This document shows, in pieces, positions 1 to 6,189 of a stretch of DNA of 12,586 bases; positions within the stretch are counted from its first letter, which is position 1; each line of letters begins with the position of its first letter. The notes below the pieces were generated by a model. That model made no database searches, was not told where the DNA came from, and was given only the letters and a program-made list of their open reading frames with translations. This DNA is from Candidatus Woesearchaeota archaeon (GTDB taxonomy: Archaea > Nanobdellota > Nanobdellia > Woesearchaeales > JACRKL01). The DNA is taken from the NCBI GenBank assembly GCA_016219795.1, contig JACRKK010000090.1, forward strand, positions 1 to 12,586, in the 5' to 3' direction. The translations under genes were made by a program, and so were the position numbers.

Positions 1-78
1 AAATATGGAATTGTTTTGCATGGTTTCGAAGAGCTGGTTGAGGTGATGAAGAATGTCACAAGCCAAGAATATGGTTAA
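1..78 (+). CDS. C-terminal end of probable nucleotidyltransferase (MNT antitoxin), partial
   Basis: An open frame runs from the window edge to a TAA at 76-78, giving about 25 residues that begin KYGIVLHGFEELVEV. It overlaps the following HEPN gene by 26 nt. HEPN-domain genes in archaea usually sit directly behind a small Pol-beta-type nucleotidyltransferase with such overlaps, so this is probably the antitoxin half of an MNT/HEPN pair. In that family the nucleotidyltransferase modifies and silences the HEPN RNase. The catalytic part lies outside the window, so the assignment rests on position and not on motifs. Confidence 0.5.
   Translation, partial: KYGIVLHGFEELVEVMKNVTSQEYG
40..47 (+). promoter_or_regulatory. 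Shine-Dalgarno site for the HEPN gene
   Basis: GAGGTGAT is a perfect match to the archaeal anti-Shine-Dalgarno sequence and ends 5 nt before the ATG at 53. It lies inside the upstream coding region. It favours 53 over the in-frame ATG at 71 and shows that the HEPN gene is translated as an internal cistron. Confidence 0.7.
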
Positions 79-451
79 ATGGTGCATTAACAAAGCAAAA
101 AGGGAACGAGAAGAAGGGAAAGCCCACAGAGGTTTAGTGGAAATTAAATCAGATATTGAAGAGGCAAAGAAGCACTTAGCCAAAGCATCTCATAATCTTA
201 AAGCAGTAATCTCTTTTGAAAAGACAGGGTTTACAGATTGGTCTGTAAGTGCTGCATTCTATACGATATACCATTGTTTCCTTGCTATTCTAGCAAAGGA
301 AGGGTATGAATCAAGAAATCAAGAATGCACCATTGCCTTAATGAAACATCTCAAAGAAGAAGGAAGAATCAAGATAAGCGATGAAATAATTAATGCACTG
401 AAAAGCATTGATAAAAATAAGGCTCATGAAAGCAACGTCATCTCCTTATAG
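53..451 (+). CDS. HEPN-domain toxin, 5' part, interrupted by a 92-bp insertion
   Basis: As it stands the gene makes a 132-residue, mainly helical protein. The pattern HRGL near residue 25, KASHNL near 45, then DWSVSAAFYTIYHCFLAIL and GYESRNQECT matches archaeal HEPN proteins that pair with nucleotidyltransferases. HEPN proteins are usually RNases of toxin systems, but I could not place the RX4-6H catalytic motif confidently. The frame ends at a TAG (449-451) that belongs to an inserted palindromic element. Removing bases 449-540 joins residue Leu132 in frame to 40 further codons at 541-660, giving a 172-residue protein. The present product therefore lacks the last part of the helical bundle and is probably inactive or altered. 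The start at 53 is backed by a strong Shine-Dalgarno; ATG 71 is the alternative. Confidence 0.8.
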   Translation: MSQAKNMVKWCINKAKREREEGKAHRGLVEIKSDIEEAKKHLAKASHNLKAVISFEKTGFTDWSVSAAFYTIYHCFLAILAKEGYESRNQECTIALMKHLKEEGRIKISDEIINALKSIDKNKAHESNVISL

Positions 452-493
452 CAAATTGCAATGATATTTGAACATTTTATTTGCAATTTGCTA
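449..493. repeat. Left hairpin of the insertion, 13-bp perfect stem
   Basis: TAGCAAATTGCAA at 449-461 is exactly complementary to TTGCAATTTGCTA at 481-493, with a 19-nt AT-rich loop containing TTGAACA. The first three bases supply the TAG that terminates the HEPN frame. Confidence 0.85.
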
Positions 494-495
494 GT

Positions 496-537
496 TAGCG
501 AATCTCACAATTGTTCAATAGTCAATGAGATTCGCTA
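496..537. repeat. Right hairpin of the insertion, 12-bp perfect stem
   Basis: TAGCGAATCTCA at 496-507 is exactly complementary to TGAGATTCGCTA at 526-537, with an 18-nt loop containing TGTTCAA. Its stem differs from the left hairpin at three of twelve positions. Each change is matched on the opposite arm, so pairing is preserved. Confidence 0.85.
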
Positions 538-540
538 TTA

Positions 541-663
541 AGAGAAAATTTCCAGTATGGTACCGAAACAGAGGTAAAAGATAAGAAAATCTCAGAACTC
601 AGAGAATTATGCAAACAGGCGATTGAACAAGCTAAGATGGATATTTTGCAAACTGTTTCTTGA
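541..663 (+). pseudogene. Detached 3' end of the HEPN gene
   Basis: From AGA at 541 an open frame of 40 codons runs to TGA at 661-663 and begins RENFQYGTETEV. This resembles the C-terminal segment of archaeal HEPN proteins, where an R-E-x-F-Q-Y-G stretch precedes the last helix. It joins in frame to Leu132 when the 92-bp element is removed. No start codon or promoter of its own is visible, so it is probably untranslated at present. The rest is a helical sequence rich in Lys and Glu. Confidence 0.75.
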
Positions 664-687
664 TTTCATAATAACTCTTCTCAAAAA

Positions 688-2373
688 TCACATCTCCTTC
701 AGCACATCAATACCCAGAAAATACAGCCCGTTCTCCAGCACCTGTTTCACCATTGCAACCAGAAGCACCCGTGCCTTCTCCAGTTCCTTGTCCTCCTGCA
801 GCACCTGATGCTTATGGTAATACTCGTTGAACGCAAGCCCAAGGTCAAGGAGGTAGCGTGTAAGAATGTGCGGCTTGAGCTGGTCTGCTGCCTCCTCTAT
901 TATTTGAGGAAAGGAATCAAGCCGCTTGATCAGAAAATGCTCATCTGCATTAAAGCGTGAGATGTCCACCATCTCCTCTGCTGCTTTTCCATACTTCTTT
1001 AGGATGCTGTTGATCCTGGCAACCGTGTACTGCAGGTACGGACCGGTCTCTCCCTCAAAAGAAATGGACTCCTCAGGATGGTAAACAAAATCTTTGGTAG
1101 CATCATATTTTAAGATAAAGAACCGCAGAGCAGCCATGCCTATTTTCCTTGCCCGTTCTGCTTTTTCTTTCTGCGCAAGTTCTGGATAGCGTTTGTCAAG
1201 CTCTGTTTGCGCAAGAGCCTGCATCTGCTCTACCAGGTCATCAGCATCCACCACTGTCCCTTCCCGTGATTTCATCTTTCCTTCAGGCAAATATACCATA
1301 CCGTAACTTAAGTGATAGAGATTGCTTGCCCAGGGATAATCCATCAGTTCCAAAACTTTGAAGAGCACCTTGAAATGGTGGTCCTGTTCAGAAGCAACCA
1401 CATAGATGGATCGGTCAAATCGGAACTCGTCATGCTTGAGTTTTGCAAGATATAAATCCTGGGTAATATAGATAGAAGTGCCGTCCGCGCGCATAAGGCA
1501 TTTCTTGCCCAGATTCCATGGTGTCAAATCGATAAAGACAGCACCCGTTTCGTCCTTATACATAATACCTTTCTCAAGGCAGGCCATCACCATCTCCTTG
1601 CCTTTGGTGTAAATATCGCTCTCAAAATATTCCCGGTCAAACTTCAGCCCAAACTTCTTGTAGGTCTGCTCAAAATCCCCAAGTGCCCACTGGTTCATCT
1701 GCTTCCAGATGGCAACAACCTCAGCATCTCCCTGTTCCCACTGGGTAAGCATCTTTTGTGCCTCTTCCTCAAGTTCAGGTTTTTCTGCAAGCTTCTGGTT
1801 GAAGAGCACATAATAGTCACCTACAAAATGGTCGGTCTTTGTTGTGGGCTTCTGGTTGTTGCCAAAAAGCTTGTAGGCAAGCATGGATTTACAGATGTGC
1901 ACGCCCCTATCGTTGTTGAGATTGACTTTGGTAACTGTATTGCCCATCGCCTCCAGAAGGCGGCTGATAGACTGGCCCAGCAGGATGTTGCGGACATGGC
2001 CAAGATGCAGTGGTTTGTTGGTATTGGGAGAAGGAAATTCTATCAGTATTTTTTTTCCTTTGGCCTTTAGCAGACCGTAGGATTTCTTCTGGCTGAAGAT
2101 ATCAGAAAGTACACGCACAGCGCGTTTGGTGGTGTTGACAAAGAAATTAAGATAGGGGCCATTTGCCTCAACTCTAATTATATAGGCATTCGGCTTGAGT
2201 ATTGCTGCAATGTCTGCTGCAATCTGTTGCGGGCTCTTCTTGTGTTTCTTTGCTAAGGTAAAACAGGGAACAGCAAAATCTCCCATTGTAGGATTGGGGG
2301 GAACTTCAATCAGTGCTGCATCTATACCATGTCCCTTGAGCATTTCCTGCACGTTTTGTCTGAAGACGTCCAT
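688..2373 (-). CDS. argS: Arginyl-tRNA synthetase
   Basis: This 561-residue class Ia synthetase charges tRNA-Arg with arginine in the cytoplasm. The order of parts is an N-terminal Add-1-type domain (about residues 1-95), the catalytic Rossmann core with the HIGH motif as HLGH (123-126), a KMSKS-like loop KMKSREGT (366-373), and a C-terminal DALR anticodon-binding domain containing GETGPYLQYT near 441-450. Length and the degenerate KMSK fit archaeal ArgRS. A longer frame reaches 2442, but a TATA box at 2394-2402 puts the transcription start at about 2373. The ATG there (MDVFRQNVQ) is chosen as a leaderless start, because the upstream extension would lie before the transcript. It converges on the HEPN remnant with 24 nt between them. 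Confidence 0.95.
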   Translation of the reverse strand: MDVFRQNVQEMLKGHGIDAALIEVPPNPTMGDFAVPCFTLAKKHKKSPQQIAADIAAILKPNAYIIRVEANGPYLNFFVNTTKRAVRVLSDIFSQKKSYGLLKAKGKKILIEFPSPNTNKPLHLGHVRNILLGQSISRLLEAMGNTVTKVNLNNDRGVHICKSMLAYKLFGNNQKPTTKTDHFVGDYYVLFNQKLAEKPELEEEAQKMLTQWEQGDAEVVAIWKQMNQWALGDFEQTYKKFGLKFDREYFESDIYTKGKEMVMACLEKGIMYKDETGAVFIDLTPWNLGKKCLMRADGTSIYITQDLYLAKLKHDEFRFDRSIYVVASEQDHHFKVLFKVLELMDYPWASNLYHLSYGMVYLPEGKMKSREGTVVDADDLVEQMQALAQTELDKRYPELAQKEKAERARKIGMAALRFFILKYDATKDFVYHPEESISFEGETGPYLQYTVARINSILKKYGKAAEEMVDISRFNADEHFLIKRLDSFPQIIEEAADQLKPHILTRYLLDLGLAFNEYYHKHQVLQEDKELEKARVLLVAMVKQVLENGLYFLGIDVLKEM

Positions 2374-2393
2374 ATGTCTGCAGGTGATAGTTT

Positions 2394-2402
2394 GATATAA
2401 AT
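2394..2402 (-). promoter_or_regulatory. TATA box of argS
   Basis: On the minus strand ATTTATATC is centred about 25 nt before the ATG at 2373, the normal archaeal TATA-to-start spacing. It lies inside the longest possible argS frame, which argues against the upstream start at 2442. Confidence 0.75.
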
Positions 2403-2446
2403 GGTTTTTGGTCTTATCGAAAACCTTCCAGAATTTTCTCACAAAT

Positions 2447-2454
2447 ACATATTA
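2447..2454 (+). promoter_or_regulatory. TATA box of the tctA 5' fragment
   Basis: ACATATTA begins 31 nt before the ATG at 2478, the same spacing as the box before the intact gene at 3871. Sequence around this box is unlike the promoter at 3842, so the two gene starts do not share their upstream region. Confidence 0.5.
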
Positions 2455-2477
2455 AGGCCTTTTTCATCCACGCATCC

Positions 2478-2591
2478 ATGTTCTACGAACTCCTCATAGC
2501 AATCATCATTGGCGTCATGTTTGGCACCTTCACCGGCGTGATACAAGATATGCACATCATCCGATATCCTTTTGCAAGAACTCTTCAATAG
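2478..2591 (+). pseudogene. Truncated 5' fragment of a TctA-like permease gene
   Basis: The frame encodes 37 residues. The first 20 codons parallel those of the intact permease at 3871 (MFYELLIA... against MFWELLLA..., then an identical IIIGVMFGTFTG stretch). Bases 2499-2533 are identical to 3892-3926, while codons 2-7 and the promoter have diverged. Resemblance fades after codon 20, and the frame then runs into the 3' end of the ATPase gene and stops at 2589-2591. It retains a TATA box and a start, so a short membrane-inserting peptide could still be made. The fragment marks the left edge of the ATPase cassette. Confidence 0.75.
2499..2533 (+). repeat. 35-bp direct repeat, left copy
   Basis: These 35 bases are identical to 3892-3926, in the same orientation and the same reading frame, with visibly lower identity on both sides. 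The pair brackets the ATPase gene at a distance of 1,393 bp. Confidence 0.9.
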
Positions 2592-3726
2592 ATGTGTTTT
2601 CGACACCTAAATAATCAGGGAGAGATGAAAGACTAAGAAGCACAATATTTTGGATATGCTTTTTTGACCCTTTGATTTCTTGCAATCCCCTGACCTCACG
2701 CTCGGGAATGGCAGTAGAGGAAACAACATTGTAGGCTAGGTTATCGCTTACAAAGTCAACCTCGTGTTTACCAAACCAGTAGTACAAACTGTCTTTCTTG
2801 CTTCTCCTCAACTTCTGTGCAACAAGAGACTCACAGAGGTGGCCTTTGTTAATCTTGGCTGAGAGTGCAAACGCTAAGCCGTTGTCAAGTGCATAATACT
2901 TAGAAGCCCGCCCAGAAGCGTATTTTGTTTTTGCCGAGTATGAGAAGAAGGGCACCTCAAAGATGAGATACGCATCAATTAAATAGGAAAGATAGTTTTC
3001 AGCAGATCGGGAGTTTATGCCCAATTCCTTTGCCAGCTTATTTGCACTGATCTTAAGTCCAGTGTTTGAGATGATGTACTGTGCTAATGCCTTAAATTGC
3101 TGGGTTGCAACGATAGGATATCGCTCAAAAATATCCCGCAGAAGGATATCATTGAAATACTGCAAAAGCAGCAATCTTTTCTTGGCAGCATCTTTCTCAA
3201 GGATAACCTCCGGAAATCCGCCATAGAGGAGATAATCCTCAAAGGTAGCATAATCCTTTGCTTCAGCATAATCAAAGGGAAACACTTCAAAAGTAATATT
3301 TCTTCCCGTCAGCACCGTTCCCAAAGATGGAGCAAATAGTGAGATATTAGAGCCGCTGACAATAAATTTCTTATGAGTTTTTATATCGTAATGAGTCCTT
3401 AGCCATTTCTCAAATCCAGGCACCTTCTGAATCTCATCAAAGAAATAGTAATCTTGCTTGGGGAACAGCTCAAGAACAGCATCCAGCAAGGCTACACCAA
3501 GATTCTGCAGAAACATGTAGTCATCAAAATTAATGTAGACCGATTTTTGTTTGGATCGTGACGCAATCTGCTGAAGGATGGTCGTTTTGCCACTTCTTCT
3601 GATGCCTTTGATGATGATTATCTCTGGGCGGTCCAGCCAGGACTCTATCTGAGATACATATTGTTCCCGGAAAATGCCTGTATTCTCAAAGGAAGTGACG
3701 GCAACCTGCTTGAGGATGTCTTTCAT
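2557..3726 (-). CDS. AAA_14 / DUF4143 family ATPase
   Basis: A 389-residue P-loop ATPase of the archaeal AAA_14 plus DUF4143 type. Visible features are Walker A GIRRSGKTT (residues 41-49), Walker B YYFFDEIQ (93-100) and a sensor-like SGSN (124-127). After these come a helical winged-helix-like part around LAKELGINSRSAENYLSYL, then a C-terminal nuclease-like part with WFGKHEVDFV, the E/D-V-D-F pattern of the DUF4143 end. The cellular role of this family is unknown; members are multicopy and spread laterally in archaea. A frame open to GTG 3744 exists, but the TATA box at 3749-3756 puts the transcript start at about 3726, so ATG 3726 is preferred. It lies between two copies of the tctA 5' end. 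Confidence 0.88.
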   Translation of the reverse strand: MKDILKQVAVTSFENTGIFREQYVSQIESWLDRPEIIIIKGIRRSGKTTILQQIASRSKQKSVYINFDDYMFLQNLGVALLDAVLELFPKQDYYFFDEIQKVPGFEKWLRTHYDIKTHKKFIVSGSNISLFAPSLGTVLTGRNITFEVFPFDYAEAKDYATFEDYLLYGGFPEVILEKDAAKKRLLLLQYFNDILLRDIFERYPIVATQQFKALAQYIISNTGLKISANKLAKELGINSRSAENYLSYLIDAYLIFEVPFFSYSAKTKYASGRASKYYALDNGLAFALSAKINKGHLCESLVAQKLRRSKKDSLYYWFGKHEVDFVSDNLAYNVVSSTAIPEREVRGLQEIKGSKKHIQNIVLLSLSSLPDYLGVENTSIEEFLQKDIG

Positions 3727-3748
3727 AGGGTAAGATGAGGACACATTG

Positions 3749-3756
3749 TTTATAAA
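3749..3756 (-). promoter_or_regulatory. TATA box of the ATPase gene
   Basis: TTTATAAA (the same on both strands) is centred about 26 nt before the ATG at 3726. The GTG at 3744 would lie only 5 nt from the box, upstream of any normal transcription start. Confidence 0.7.
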
Positions 3757-3800
3757 GGTTTGTATTGGAGTACAATGTTATTTAATTAGGAAAACAGGTC

Positions 3801-3870
3801 CCCTAAAATCCGAAAGATTTTCGGTTTTAAAGCCCTAAAACATATAAAACCTGGCGTTTTAGCCCTTTGT
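3801..3870 (+). promoter_or_regulatory. tctA promoter with repeats flanking the TATA box
   Basis: The TATA box ATATAAAA (3842-3849) begins 29 nt before the ATG at 3871. It is enclosed by a perfect inverted repeat, CTAAAAC (3835-3841) and GTTTTAG (3856-3862). CCCTAAAA occurs twice in direct orientation (3801-3808, 3833-3840), 32 bp apart. Between them lies a small hairpin, CCGAAA-gat-TTTCGG (3810-3824). The arrangement suggests a repressor or activator operator; no regulator is identified. Confidence 0.55.
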
Positions 3871-5079
3871 ATGTTTTGGGAACTACTGCTTGCAATCATC
3901 ATTGGCGTCATGTTTGGCACCTTCACAGGCCTTGCTCCTGGTATCCACATCAATTTAGTTGCAGCACTGGTCTTGAGCTTTTCACCGCTGCTTTTGCTCT
4001 ACGTCTCCGTGCTGTCCCTCTGCGCATTTATCGTTGCCATGGCTATCACCCACACTTTTCTTGATGCATTGCCTGGCATCTATCTCGGTGCGCCTGATGC
4101 AGACCAGGCATTAAATGCGCTGCCAGGCCACCGGCTTCTCATGAGAGGTGAGGGCCATGCTGCTGTTGCATGCACGGTTGTCGGTTCGCTGTTTGCGCTC
4201 TTGCTCTGCCTCATTGCATTTCCCCTCGCCGCCTGGGCTATGGTCATCATAAATCCGTATATTCATGCGTGGGTTGGCCATCTCCTTGTAGGGCTCATTA
4301 CTTATCTCATCTGGAGAGAAGCAACGCTTGAAAAGAGAGTATGGGCATTCATTCTTTTTTCCCTTGCAGGGCTTCTTGGCTACAGCGTCCTTGACCTGAC
4401 GCTCAGCCAGCCGCTCTTTCCTCTTCTTTCAGGACTCTTTGGCATCTCGCTCCTCCTGCAAAGCCTAAGCGAGAATACAAAAATCCCTGCGCAGAACAAA
4501 CAGCAGTTCCGCTATCCCTTTGATGCCGCAATCAAACCAACTATAGGAGCATCCCTCGTCGGTTTTCTTGCTGCCTTCCTTCCGGGTTTTGGAAGCTCCC
4601 AGGCAGCCATTGTCGCATCTGCATTTCTCAAAGAGATCAAAGAAGAGGGATTCCTTATTTTGGTGGGAGGCATCAACACGGTCAATATGGCGCTTTCCCT
4701 CGCAACAGTCTTCATGCTCGACAAAGCAAGAAACGGAGCCATTGTCATCATGCAGGAACTCCTGCCAGAACTCACCTTCACCACCCTATTAGTATATATC
4801 ACAGCAGCACTTATTGCCGGGGGTATAGCAAGCATACTTGCCCTCAAAATCTCCAGAGGATTTGCAGCTCTCATGCAGCACATTCCCTATAAGACAACCG
4901 TAGGATGCGTCATCGGATTTATCGTCATGCTTGCAGCTATCTTTGATGGATGGAAGGGGCTTCTTATTCTTGCAACAGCAACAGCAATCGGAACGGTTGC
5001 CTCCAAAAAAAGCATAGCAAAACACCATCTCATGGGCTGCCTACTTGTTCCTGTCATCCTCTATTTTTTAGTACACTAA
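3871..5079 (+). CDS. TctA-family membrane permease (archaeal DUF112/COG1784 type)
   Basis: A 402-residue integral membrane protein with roughly ten hydrophobic segments. The two glycine-rich loops typical of TctA appear as GLAPGIHINL (about 20-29) and FLPGFGSSQAA (about 234-244), one in each half of the protein. The family contains the large permease of tripartite tricarboxylate transporters. Archaeal members are stand-alone, with no TctB or TctC nearby as here, and their substrate is unknown. The ATG at 3871 is placed by a TATA box at 3842 and implies a leaderless mRNA. Its 3' end overlaps the convergent membrane-protein gene by 12 nt. Its first 20 codons are duplicated at 2478. Confidence 0.85.
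   Translation: MFWELLLAIIIGVMFGTFTGLAPGIHINLVAALVLSFSPLLLLYVSVLSLCAFIVAMAITHTFLDALPGIYLGAPDADQALNALPGHRLLMRGEGHAAVACTVVGSLFALLLCLIAFPLAAWAMVIINPYIHAWVGHLLVGLITYLIWREATLEKRVWAFILFSLAGLLGYSVLDLTLSQPLFPLLSGLFGISLLLQSLSENTKIPAQNKQQFRYPFDAAIKPTIGASLVGFLAAFLPGFGSSQAAIVASAFLKEIKEEGFLILVGGINTVNMALSLATVFMLDKARNGAIVIMQELLPELTFTTLLVYITAALIAGGIASILALKISRGFAALMQHIPYKTTVGCVIGFIVMLAAIFDGWKGLLILATATAIGTVASKKSIAKHHLMGCLLVPVILYFLVH
3892..3926 (+). repeat. 35-bp direct repeat, right copy
   Basis: This copy is identical to 2499-2533 and covers codons 8-18 plus two bases of the intact permease gene. Homologous recombination between the copies would delete the ATPase gene and leave one complete permease gene in frame. 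Confidence 0.9.
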
Positions 5080-5547
5080 CAACACGCCAAGAATTCCTAC
5101 AACCAGAAACATCCAGAATTCAAAGAAGAGTTTTTTGAGAAGATCCCATCGTTTTTCCTGCCGATGCTCAAAGGTGAACAAGGTACCTACGGGAAAACCG
5201 CTCATGAAGAATACAGCTGCCTGCAAAGTAAACCAGTTTAAATTAAGAGTACTGACGGCAAAAAGCACTGCATACGCAATATAGAGGAGGCGGTCTTTGG
5301 TCCTCTCAAAGGCACTGCGCGCAGACAACAGGAACAAAGCAATAAGCACAAAGGCAATAACGCCCAGCCATAGGCGTATTAAGAAGAGAGGGAGTGTGAT
5401 GCTGCACAGAAAAAATACTTTTCTCAAGACCAAAAAGTATTTTTTTCCTGGCGGAAGTTCTTCTCGCGTAACGGTTGCAATCAACGTGCCTGTCACCAGT
5501 CCAAAAACCACAAGCAACAGCACGAGAAGATATTGTACAACATCCAT
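5068..5547 (-). CDS. Small multi-pass membrane protein, unknown function
   Basis: 159 residues, strongly hydrophobic, with about five or six predicted membrane segments (near 5-25, 43-60, 62-78, 90-105, 107-122 and 143-158) separated by short basic loops such as RSAFERTKDR and EHRQEKR. No family motif is recognised. The start at 5547 is supported by a TATA box at 5570-5578, which makes the message leaderless. Its last codons overlap the 3' end of the TctA-like gene on the other strand by 12 nt. The two convergent genes are probably expressed independently. Confidence 0.7.
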   Translation of the reverse strand: MDVVQYLLVLLLVVFGLVTGTLIATVTREELPPGKKYFLVLRKVFFLCSITLPLFLIRLWLGVIAFVLIALFLLSARSAFERTKDRLLYIAYAVLFAVSTLNLNWFTLQAAVFFMSGFPVGTLFTFEHRQEKRWDLLKKLFFEFWMFLVVGILGVLLVY

Positions 5548-5569
5548 ACCAGTCCCTAACGTAAGGGGA

Positions 5570-5578
5570 TATATAAAT
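5570..5578 (-). promoter_or_regulatory. TATA box of the small membrane protein gene
   Basis: ATTTATATA on the minus strand is centred about 27 nt before the ATG at 5547. Confidence 0.7.
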
Positions 5579-5601
5579 ATTTAGATTGAAGATTGCTTCT
5601 A

Positions 5602-5624
5602 CCTACAAAAGAGAATAAAAGAAG
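5602..5624 (-). terminator. Pyrimidine-rich terminator after tRNA-Phe
   Basis: Directly after the tRNA 3' end the minus strand reads TTCTTTTATTCTCTTTTG, a T-rich tract of the sort that ends archaeal transcription. No hairpin accompanies it. Confidence 0.45.
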
Positions 5625-5741
5625 TGGGGATGCGGGAATTTGAATCCCGGACAACTACGTATCGGACGCTCTCGTCTGGCATTCTAGATGCCGGCGAGAT
5701 GCTCTTCAGCGTAGTGCTCTCCCAGGCTGAGCTACATCCCC
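5625..5741 (-). tRNA. tRNA-Phe (GAA) with a 43-nt intron
   Basis: The minus strand folds as a tRNA: acceptor GGGGATG/CATCCCC with discriminator A73, D stem GCTC/GAGC, anticodon stem CTACG/CGTAG, and T arm CGGGA-TTCAAAT-TCCCG. Without the intron the anticodon loop is CTGAAGA, giving anticodon GAA (plus positions 5705-5707) and a 74-nt mature tRNA. The intron (plus positions 5661-5703) sits between nucleotides 37 and 38, the canonical archaeal site. It contains the stems CTCG/CGAG and GGCAT/ATGCC. The bulge-helix-bulge seen by eye has one mismatch in its central helix, so the exact cut could be relaxed. CCA is not encoded. Confidence 0.92.
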
Positions 5742-5767
5742 AAATCTGACTGTAGAATCTGCCAGCC

Positions 5768-5775
5768 ATTTATAT
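5768..5775 (-). promoter_or_regulatory. TATA box of tRNA-Phe
   Basis: On the minus strand ATATAAAT lies about 30 nt before the tRNA 5' end, consistent with a start a few bases upstream of position 5741. It is back to back with the rimB-like gene's promoter. Confidence 0.6.
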
Positions 5776-5808
5776 TGTTTTCTATTCAATTCTATTCAAA
5801 AACATAAA

Positions 5809-5816
5809 CTATAAAA
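5809..5816 (+). promoter_or_regulatory. TATA box of the rimB-rimK operon
   Basis: CTATAAAA begins 31 nt before ATG 5840. The ATG at 5822 would lie within 10 nt of the box, so 5840 is the better start. Confidence 0.7.
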
Positions 5817-5839
5817 GGGTAATGAGGAATCCAGACAAC

Positions 5840-6187
5840 ATGCAAGAGCGAACAATTGTGGGGTTAGTTGAGAGGGTAACACTCCAAACCCCCACCATAA
5901 CAAAAGAGGTCATTGCCCGAATAGATACAGGAGCCACCAAAAGCTCCATCGACACAACGCTTGCTACAGAACTTCATCTGGGGCCTATCCTTCAGACCAG
6001 AATCATAAAATCTGCCTCCGGCAAAAGCACACGACCTATCCTCGAAGCAACCCTGACAATTGCCGGCAAGAAATTAACCGCAGAATTCACCGTGGCAGAC
6101 AGAAGTCATATGAAATACACAGTCCTTATCGGGCAGAACATCTTAAGCAAAGGGTTTCTGATAGACCCTGACAAAAAAGGGGAATAA
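5840..6187 (+). CDS. RimB-like retropepsin-type aspartic protease
   Basis: 115 residues of the family long called ATP-dependent zinc protease (DUF785, COG4067), now viewed as a single-domain retroviral-type aspartic protease. The active-site motif is RIDTGATKSSID (Asp29-Thr-Gly-Ala), and a second signature VLIGQNIL (95-102) is followed by GFLIDP. Such proteins usually sit beside RimK ligases, where bacterial RimB trims or regulates glutamate tails. Here it precedes a RimK homologue by 2 nt, which supports that pairing. The start at 5840 is set by the TATA box; the ATG at 5822 would add six residues and lie upstream of the expected transcription start. Confidence 0.85.
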   Translation: MQERTIVGLVERVTLQTPTITKEVIARIDTGATKSSIDTTLATELHLGPILQTRIIKSASGKSTRPILEATLTIAGKKLTAEFTVADRSHMKYTVLIGQNILSKGFLIDPDKKGE

Positions 6188-6189
6188 TC

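Larger units (their letters stand above)
449..540. mobile_element. 92-bp nested-palindrome MITE-like insertion in the HEPN gene
   Basis: The segment consists of two perfect hairpins placed back to back: a 13-bp stem (449-461 with 481-493) and a 12-bp stem (496-507 with 526-537), with loops of 19 and 18 nt. Both stems begin TAGC and end GCTA. The loops carry complementary 7-mers, TTGAACA (468-474) and TGTTCAA (512-518), so the second hairpin is a diverged inverted copy of the first. TTA occurs immediately before the element (446-448) and at its right end (538-540), like a 3-bp target duplication. Deleting 92 bp restores the HEPN frame exactly. It encodes no protein. It is either a non-autonomous miniature transposable element or, less likely, a minimal palindrome-ended IS200/IS605-type derivative. 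Confidence 0.75.

Noticed and set aside
449..537. A CRISPR-like pair of repeats.
   Set aside because: There are only two hairpins, in inverted and not direct orientation, with no further repeats or cas genes.
449..540. A bulge-helix-bulge intron or self-splicing intron inside the HEPN mRNA.
   Set aside because: The junctions at 448/449 and 540/541, and those shifted within TTA, do not give a four-base central helix with flanking bulges. The segment is far too short for a group I or II intron.
623..808. Small plus-strand frame across the HEPN remnant and the end of argS.
   Set aside because: It mostly mirrors argS on the opposite strand and has no promoter or recognisable product.
2374..2442. 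A 23-residue N-terminal extension of ArgRS.
   Set aside because: The argS TATA box lies inside it, it has no resemblance to ArgRS starts, and ATG 2373 has the expected leaderless spacing.
3727..3744. A GTG start for the ATPase at 3744.
   Set aside because: It would lie about 5 nt from the TATA box, upstream of the transcript; ATG 3726 fits.
3810..3824. The CCGAAA/TTTCGG hairpin as a terminator.
   Set aside because: Both adjoining genes start here and diverge, so no transcript ends at this point.
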